Part shown: piece after piece, positions 26,798 to 31,068 of the stretch
Position numbering within the stretch: position 1 is the first letter of the stretch
Layout of the letters: each line of letters begins with the position of its first letter
NCBI RefSeq assembly: GCF_937873925.1
Contig: NZ_CALNAT010000240.1
Location: forward strand, 1 to 31,068
Length of the DNA stretch: 31,068 bases
Reading direction: 5' to 3'
DNA from: an uncultured Proteiniphilum sp.
GTDB taxonomy: Bacteria; Bacteroidota; Bacteroidia; Bacteroidales; Dysgonomonadaceae
Program-made: the position numbers and the translations under genes
The notes under the pieces: generated by a model
Told to the model about the DNA's origin: nothing
Database searches by the model: none
What the model saw: only the letters and a program-made list of their open reading frames with translations

Positions 26798-29700
26798 TTA
26801 GAACTTGATATTTGTGCCGAAGCTGAAAATACTGGTCTGCGGATATCCGATAGAGTCATCGTTTTCAGGATCCAGATGCCCCGGCCTGAATTTAGGTGAC
26901 CAGGTAAATACGTTTTGACCATTCACAAAGAGTCTTAAATTGGAAATACCTAACATCTTAAGGGAGTTTGCCGGAAGTGTATAGCCAATTTCAAAGTTTT
27001 TCAAACGGAACAGGTCACGGTCAAAAACAAAGAATGAGTTGGCTTTGTGATTGGTTGATTCCTGTGTGTGCAGGGCGGGATAGGTGATTTCCTCTCCATT
27101 TTCCCAGCGTTCTTTTGTCCATGCTTTTTTATGATAAGGGAAATAGGTGCCGCGGATAGTGTACTCATAAGTGCCCTGTTGTGCATAGGTTGAATTGAAT
27201 TTTGCCAAACCCTGGAAGAAAATATATGCATCAAAACCTTTCCATTGAGCGGAAAAAGATGCCCCGTAACTGTAACGCGGGATATTTCCCACACCAAGCG
27301 GAGCCTGGTCCTTGTCATTGACAATACCGTCATCGTTCAGGTCTTTGTAGACAAAATCACCCGGTCCCGGGGTTCCAAAATCGTAAGTTACACGGTTGGG
27401 GTCTGCCAGTGTTTCTTCAGTCCAGTAACCGTTGTCCTGATCCCAGTCAATGACGTATCCCCAGCTTTGTCCCAGAGGATAACCGGTGGAACGGTATTGG
27501 TAAGCATAGGTTTCATCGCGGGGGACTTCGTCCAAAGTAATCACTTTATTCCTGTTGTAAGATACCTGACCCTTTACATTAATAAATAAATCACTGTTCA
27601 CCTGCTTATTATAACCTAATTCAATTTCATAACCCTTGTTGGATATTTCCCCCATATTTACTTTGGGAATATTTCCAATAGGTGTTCCCTGCCATGAGGG
27701 GATACTCTGTCGTGTTAAAAGGATCTGGGAGCGGTTTTCACGGAATAGATCAAACTGACCTGTGATATCTTTCGTGATGGAAAAGTCAAGCCCGAGATTA
27801 TACTTGTCGGCAGTTTCCCAAGTCAGCATTCTGTTACCCAGCAATCCCTCGTTTACACCTTTCCCTGCAGCAAGGCTTCCCGAGAAACCTCCGCCCATGG
27901 TGATGTCATCAAGATAGAGAAAGCGGGCACTACCCATTTTGTCATTACCGACTTTTCCATAAGAAGCCCTGATTTTCAGAAAAGTAATGGTCGGATTATC
28001 GAGTAGAAACGCTTCGTTTGAGATAGCCCATCCTGCCGATATAGAGGGGAATAATCCGAATCGTTTCTCGGGGGAGAACTGTTCCGAACCATTATAACCA
28101 AAGTTAGCTTCGGCGAAATAGCGTGAAGCATAATCATAGGTAGCACGTCCTGCAAAACCCAATACATTGAAGGGGATCTGAGCACCCCCCGAATCCCAGT
28201 AGTCTCTTTCGGCGCGGAGCATACCCCCTATTGTATGTTCACCAAAGGTGCGGTTATACAAAAGTTGTCCCTGCACATTGATATTGTATCTTGAACCTTC
28301 GGAATAGGACATTGAGAAATTGTCCTGTTTCAGTTCATGTACTGAAAAAGTGAGTTCATCGGTATTCGGGTCAATGAATGCCTGATAATCTGTTTGGAAC
28401 ATATTTCCCCGTGTCATATTGTTTCCGTAAGCGTCATAGGAAATCATCCCTTTCAGAGAGAGGCCATTTGTGATCGCTCCCAAATCGAAATCAAGACCGA
28501 ATGAAGAATTCAGGTTTGAACGGGTGTCGAGATTATAACCATACCAGTTCATAATCATAATGGGCGACCGGTCGGCATAATGGCCTACATTCAGATAGGT
28601 AGGGTCGAGCGGACGATCGGCCGGTACGCCGAATCCGGGGATAGTGGAAGGACCCGGAGAGATCGGCAGGATTGTTTGGGCCTGATAGATCATGTCACGT
28701 ACCAACCAGTTCCTGTCACCTCCATACATAACGCCCGGGTTAGGCATATTCACTTTTTCAATATAGGTGCCTAAATTGAGGTAGGCATTCATCCATTTCG
28801 TTACTTTATAATCGATATTGGATCGGAAATTGTAGCGGTCTAACTTGAATGACGGATCATATTTCAGGATATCTTTCGAAAGGGTGTTCATGTTCCCACC
28901 CTGGTGAAGATAACCTACGTTCATAAAGTAAGAAACCTTGTCCGTTCCGCCGCTCATATTGGTGTTGACCGTGGTTTGCGGCGACCACCGTTTGATCAAC
29001 ATCCTGTACCAGTTATTGTCCGGGTACATCCATCTTCTTACAGCAGCTTTGGATTCATAATCCGGATCGTTTGGGTCGAGCCCTGTAAGCGGATTCTGGA
29101 ACTTTTCAATGATATCCGGTGTGAATTGAGGGTCAAATCCGTCATTTATCATCGCTTCATTACGGAGATTCATGTATTCAACCGATCCGGGCATTTCCGG
29201 TTCCCGCGTGAGTTTAGAGTAACTCTGGGTAACATTTACCGATAGCTCAGGCTTACCTTCTTTGCCGCGCTTTGTGGTAATGATCAATACCCCATTCGCA
29301 CCGCGTACACCAAATACTGCTGTTGCAGAAGCGTCTTTCAGTACCGAGATGGATTCAACCTCATTGATATCGAGCGTTCGGATATTATCCCGGGGAACAC
29401 CATCAATAAGGATCAACGGATTGGTCCCGTTAATGGTACTTGCTCCACGCAGATACATGGTTGCATCGTCCACACCGGGTTGTCCCCCCACACGCTGCAT
29501 TGATGTCAAACCGGCAATGCGGCCTGACAGCGCGTTAGCGAGACTTGGAGATGTGGAAACCCGCAAATCGCCGGTACTTACCGTGGAGATAGCACCTGTT
29601 ACTGAAACTTTCTTCTGAACTCCGTAAGCCACTATAACGACTTCCTCCAGGAGTTCTGCATCTTCATTAAGGACTATGTTGATGGATGTCCTTCCTTTCA

Positions 29701-29974
29701 CATCTATTACCTGGCTCTCCATACCCACATAAGATACTTCGATTTTTGCATTCGGCGGAATATTGGAGAGGATATACTTTCCGTCAAAATCGGTAATCGT
29801 CCCTTTTTCGCCTTCCCCAACAACCCTGAGGGTTACACCGATGAGAGGTTCATTCTTTGTGTCCGTTACGAATCCTGTAACGGTAATATTTTGTGCAAAT
29901 ATTCCGATTGAATACATGCATAAAAAAAAGAACATGAGCCTTTTCCCAACATTTACTGGAATTGTCTTTTTCAT
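26798..29974 (-). CDS. SusC-family TonB-dependent transporter, first pair
   Basis: 1058 residues. Signal peptide about 1-28 (GIFA, then QN). Residues about 29-103 are a carboxypeptidase-regulatory-like domain (GTITDFDGKYILS). EEVVIVAYG at 110-118 is the TonB-box region. The plug holds PLILIDGVPRDN and LKDASATAVFGVRGANGV. A full barrel follows, ending FSFGTNIKF, with a calcium-loop-like DLNDDGIVNDKDQAP near 878. It is the first gene of the uptake operon, behind a 473-base gap. With the SusD downstream it imports glycan fragments using energy passed on by TonB-ExbBD. No STN domain is present at the N-terminus, so direct anti-sigma signalling is not expected. The substrate cannot be read from the sequence. 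Confidence 0.96.
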   Translation of the reverse strand: MKKTIPVNVGKRLMFFFLCMYSIGIFAQNITVTGFVTDTKNEPLIGVTLRVVGEGEKGTITDFDGKYILSNIPPNAKIEVSYVGMESQVIDVKGRTSINIVLNEDAELLEEVVIVAYGVQKKVSVTGAISTVSTGDLRVSTSPSLANALSGRIAGLTSMQRVGGQPGVDDATMYLRGASTINGTNPLILIDGVPRDNIRTLDINEVESISVLKDASATAVFGVRGANGVLIITTKRGKEGKPELSVNVTQSYSKLTREPEMPGSVEYMNLRNEAMINDGFDPQFTPDIIEKFQNPLTGLDPNDPDYESKAAVRRWMYPDNNWYRMLIKRWSPQTTVNTNMSGGTDKVSYFMNVGYLHQGGNMNTLSKDILKYDPSFKLDRYNFRSNIDYKVTKWMNAYLNLGTYIEKVNMPNPGVMYGGDRNWLVRDMIYQAQTILPISPGPSTIPGFGVPADRPLDPTYLNVGHYADRSPIMIMNWYGYNLDTRSNLNSSFGLDFDLGAITNGLSLKGMISYDAYGNNMTRGNMFQTDYQAFIDPNTDELTFSVHELKQDNFSMSYSEGSRYNINVQGQLLYNRTFGEHTIGGMLRAERDYWDSGGAQIPFNVLGFAGRATYDYASRYFAEANFGYNGSEQFSPEKRFGLFPSISAGWAISNEAFLLDNPTITFLKIRASYGKVGNDKMGSARFLYLDDITMGGGFSGSLAAGKGVNEGLLGNRMLTWETADKYNLGLDFSITKDITGQFDLFRENRSQILLTRQSIPSWQGTPIGNIPKVNMGEISNKGYEIELGYNKQVNSDLFINVKGQVSYNRNKVITLDEVPRDETYAYQYRSTGYPLGQSWGYVIDWDQDNGYWTEETLADPNRVTYDFGTPGPGDFVYKDLNDDGIVNDKDQAPLGVGNIPRYSYGASFSAQWKGFDAYIFFQGLAKFNSTYAQQGTYEYTIRGTYFPYHKKAWTKERWENGEEITYPALHTQESTNHKANSFFVFDRDLFRLKNFEIGYTLPANSLKMLGISNLRLFVNGQNVFTWSPKFRPGHLDPENDDSIGYPQTSIFSFGTNIKF

Positions 29975-30447
29975 TCTTTCATTTTTTAGATTATTAAATA
30001 TGAAAATTATTTGCTTTTAAGGTGGTATATAACTATTTTTTTAAGTGTTTGCTCAATTATTTTATAATGAGTCAGTAAGGGCATTATTTATTTCTTTGTC
30101 AGAACTGGAAATTCTCTATTCCACAGTTTGGCTTTTTTTAATAATCACTCATAATCGCCTGATGAATTAATAATAAATATACTTTGTTATATTTGTGTTT
30201 AATTTTTGTTGTGATGTATTTTTTGGAATGGGAAAATTAAATTAGTGACGTTCCCTCTAGCATCATCCTTTTCCATTTTCTCACCATGGATATTTAGTGA
30301 CAGTATGCCTCAAATAGTATTACTGTTCCTGTTTTTGGAAAATTAGTCATTGCTTTTTTCTTGCATTTTCTCTTTAACTCCTAATTCACATGATTAATGA
30401 AATTTAGAAAGAGGCCATCACAATATTGATAACCTCTTTCTAATTTA
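29975..30447. other. Gap between the small secreted-protein gene and the PUL operon
   Basis: 473 bases, very AT-rich, no credible gene. It holds the terminator of the upstream gene (30404-30443) and presumably the promoter and leader of the first susC. No exact TAnnTTTG occurs on the minus strand; the closest is TACTATTTG (30311-30319), with a 3-base spacer. The plus-strand TATATTTG at 30188-30195 points away from the PUL and has no gene behind it. Confidence 0.6.
30404..30443 (-). terminator. Hairpin terminator of the small secreted-protein gene
   Basis: Perfect 11-base arms TTAGAAAGAGG (30404-30414) and CCTCTTTCTAA (30433-30443) around an 18-base loop, beginning 4 bases past the stop codon. 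The T run after it on the minus strand is short (AAATTTCATT), so it may be a modest terminator. It separates the small gene from the PUL. Confidence 0.6.
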
Positions 30448-30876
30448 TCAGTAGTAACCTACATGAATTGGTAGGGACTTCCATGGACCTAAACCACATG
30501 TATTTTCAATTTTTACCATTAATGTATAATTACCTGATTTATTAAATATGATACCACACGTAGTACCTGTTGAGATTAATTCATTTTCTGGTTCATCAGG
30601 CATTATGCTCCAATGAAAATAATATGGCGTTGGAGCATTATTGCTTACATAAGCATAATAAAATACCCTTATTCCAAGAGAAACATTACTACTTGGTCCC
30701 GATATATCAGTAGGAATTGGTGTAATACAATCTATTGAGTTATTAACTGCTGGAATAGTTAATAAACTTGATAATAAATCTTGACTCTTCGTATTTTCTT
30801 CTCTCATTACGTTCTCCTGACTAAAGAGACCATAGAAGTAAAAAACGCATAAGATTATTATTAAATATTTTTTCAT
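30448..30876 (-). CDS. Small secreted protein with PKD-like domain, function unknown
   Basis: 142 residues. The first 20 form a signal peptide (IIILCVFYFYGLFSQ) without a lipobox. Residues about 62-140 match the Ig/PKD-like pattern frequent in secreted Bacteroidota proteins: FHWSIMPDE with Trp89, then a GTTCGIIFNKSGNYTLMVKI core and ENTCGLGPW. Cys107 and Cys127 could form a disulfide; Cys50 is a third cysteine. The gene is visibly richer in A and T than the PUL genes and has its own terminator, so it is probably unrelated to glycan use and perhaps of different origin. Larger proteins of this type are usually adhesins or gliding/T9SS cargo, but no sorting domain is present here. I see nothing that assigns a function. 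Confidence 0.7.
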   Translation of the reverse strand: MKKYLIIILCVFYFYGLFSQENVMREENTKSQDLLSSLLTIPAVNNSIDCITPIPTDISGPSSNVSLGIRVFYYAYVSNNAPTPYYFHWSIMPDEPENELISTGTTCGIIFNKSGNYTLMVKIENTCGLGPWKSLPIHVGYY

Positions 30877-30928
30877 ATTATAAAATTATTTAATGACTAG
30901 TGATTTTGTTTTTCAATTCACATGATGA

Positions 30929-30944
30929 GTATTTTATAAAATAC
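30929..30944. promoter_or_regulatory. Perfect 16-base AT-rich palindrome upstream of the small gene
   Basis: GTATTTTATAAAATAC reads the same on both strands and lies 52 bases upstream of the small secreted-protein start, where an operator or promoter would be. The rest of 30877-31068 is AT-rich with no gene and no exact -7 motif. In such AT-rich DNA the palindrome could be chance. Confidence 0.35.
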
Positions 30945-31068
30945 CCATATATGAATGTCTGGCGGAGTAGAGTTTTTCATTATTATATAATTTATCTTTT
31001 AAATTTTTTTTAGATGACAAATAATTATTTCTGGGAGATTTAGGCGAATCTAATCTTCCTTTGTATTT

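Noticed and set aside
30188..30195. Plus-strand TATATTTG as a promoter
   Set aside because: It matches the -7 consensus, but no gene follows on the plus strand and the region is AT-rich enough for chance matches.
30311..30319. Minus-strand TACTATTTG as promoter of the first susC
   Set aside because: The spacer is three bases instead of two and no TTTG is found at the -33 position, so it is not supported as a site.

Overview
The window is a polysaccharide utilisation locus (PUL) from a Bacteroidota bacterium, most likely of the order Bacteroidales. The basis is two complete SusC/SusD pairs plus a third SusC cut by the left edge, a surface glycan-binding lipoprotein, Bacteroidota-style lipoprotein signals, and two matches to the Bacteroides -7 promoter motif TAnnTTTG. 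Genus and species cannot be told from what is visible. Every credible gene lies on the minus strand, so transcription runs from high to low coordinates.

In transcription order: (1) 30877-31068 and 30448-30876 hold a short AT-rich secreted protein with a PKD-like fold, closed by its own terminator at 30404-30443. (2) A 473-base gap carries the likely leader of the PUL. (3) Two tandem susC/susD pairs follow (29974-24858 and 24825-19468), then a two-discoidin surface glycan-binding lipoprotein (19441-18056). Gaps are only 12-32 bases, so this block looks like one operon. (4) A clear intrinsic terminator at 18013-18049 separates this uptake block from the enzymes and probably makes the downstream genes less expressed. 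(5) The enzyme block contains a GH99-like lipoprotein with a CBM9-like tail (17959-16163), a CotH-like lipoprotein (16117-14624), then, behind a candidate internal promoter, a GH127 enzyme with intact catalytic residues (14408-12417), a Tat-exported DUF4832-type putative glycosidase (12405-10861), a six-hairpin-type putative glycosidase (about 10785-8863), a GH78-type rhamnosidase homologue (8835-6400) and a clan GH-A lipoprotein (6249-4711). (6) Behind a second candidate promoter and a perfect-armed 28-base inverted repeat lies a Tat-exported PHP-domain phosphoesterase (4478-3279). (7) A gene-free 0.94 kb gap holds three degenerate repeats of about 131 bases and an 11-G run. It precedes the third susC (2337 to the left edge), which may start a second locus.

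How the parts would work together (inference from family knowledge): lipoproteins at the surface bind and cut a glycan, SusCD pairs import oligosaccharides, and periplasmic enzymes (GH127, GH78, the Tat-exported proteins) trim side chains. GH127 and GH78 together point to a plant cell-wall or exudate glycan with L-arabinofuranose and L-rhamnose or similar sugars, such as pectic side chains or an arabinogalactan. The substrate is not proven. No regulator (hybrid two-component system, SusR, ECF sigma/anti-sigma), transposase, tRNA, rRNA or CRISPR array is seen. The least conventional parts are the CotH-like protein and PHP phosphoesterase among the enzymes, a SusD with a roughly 130-residue inserted beta-rich domain, and the repeat-bearing leader of the third susC.
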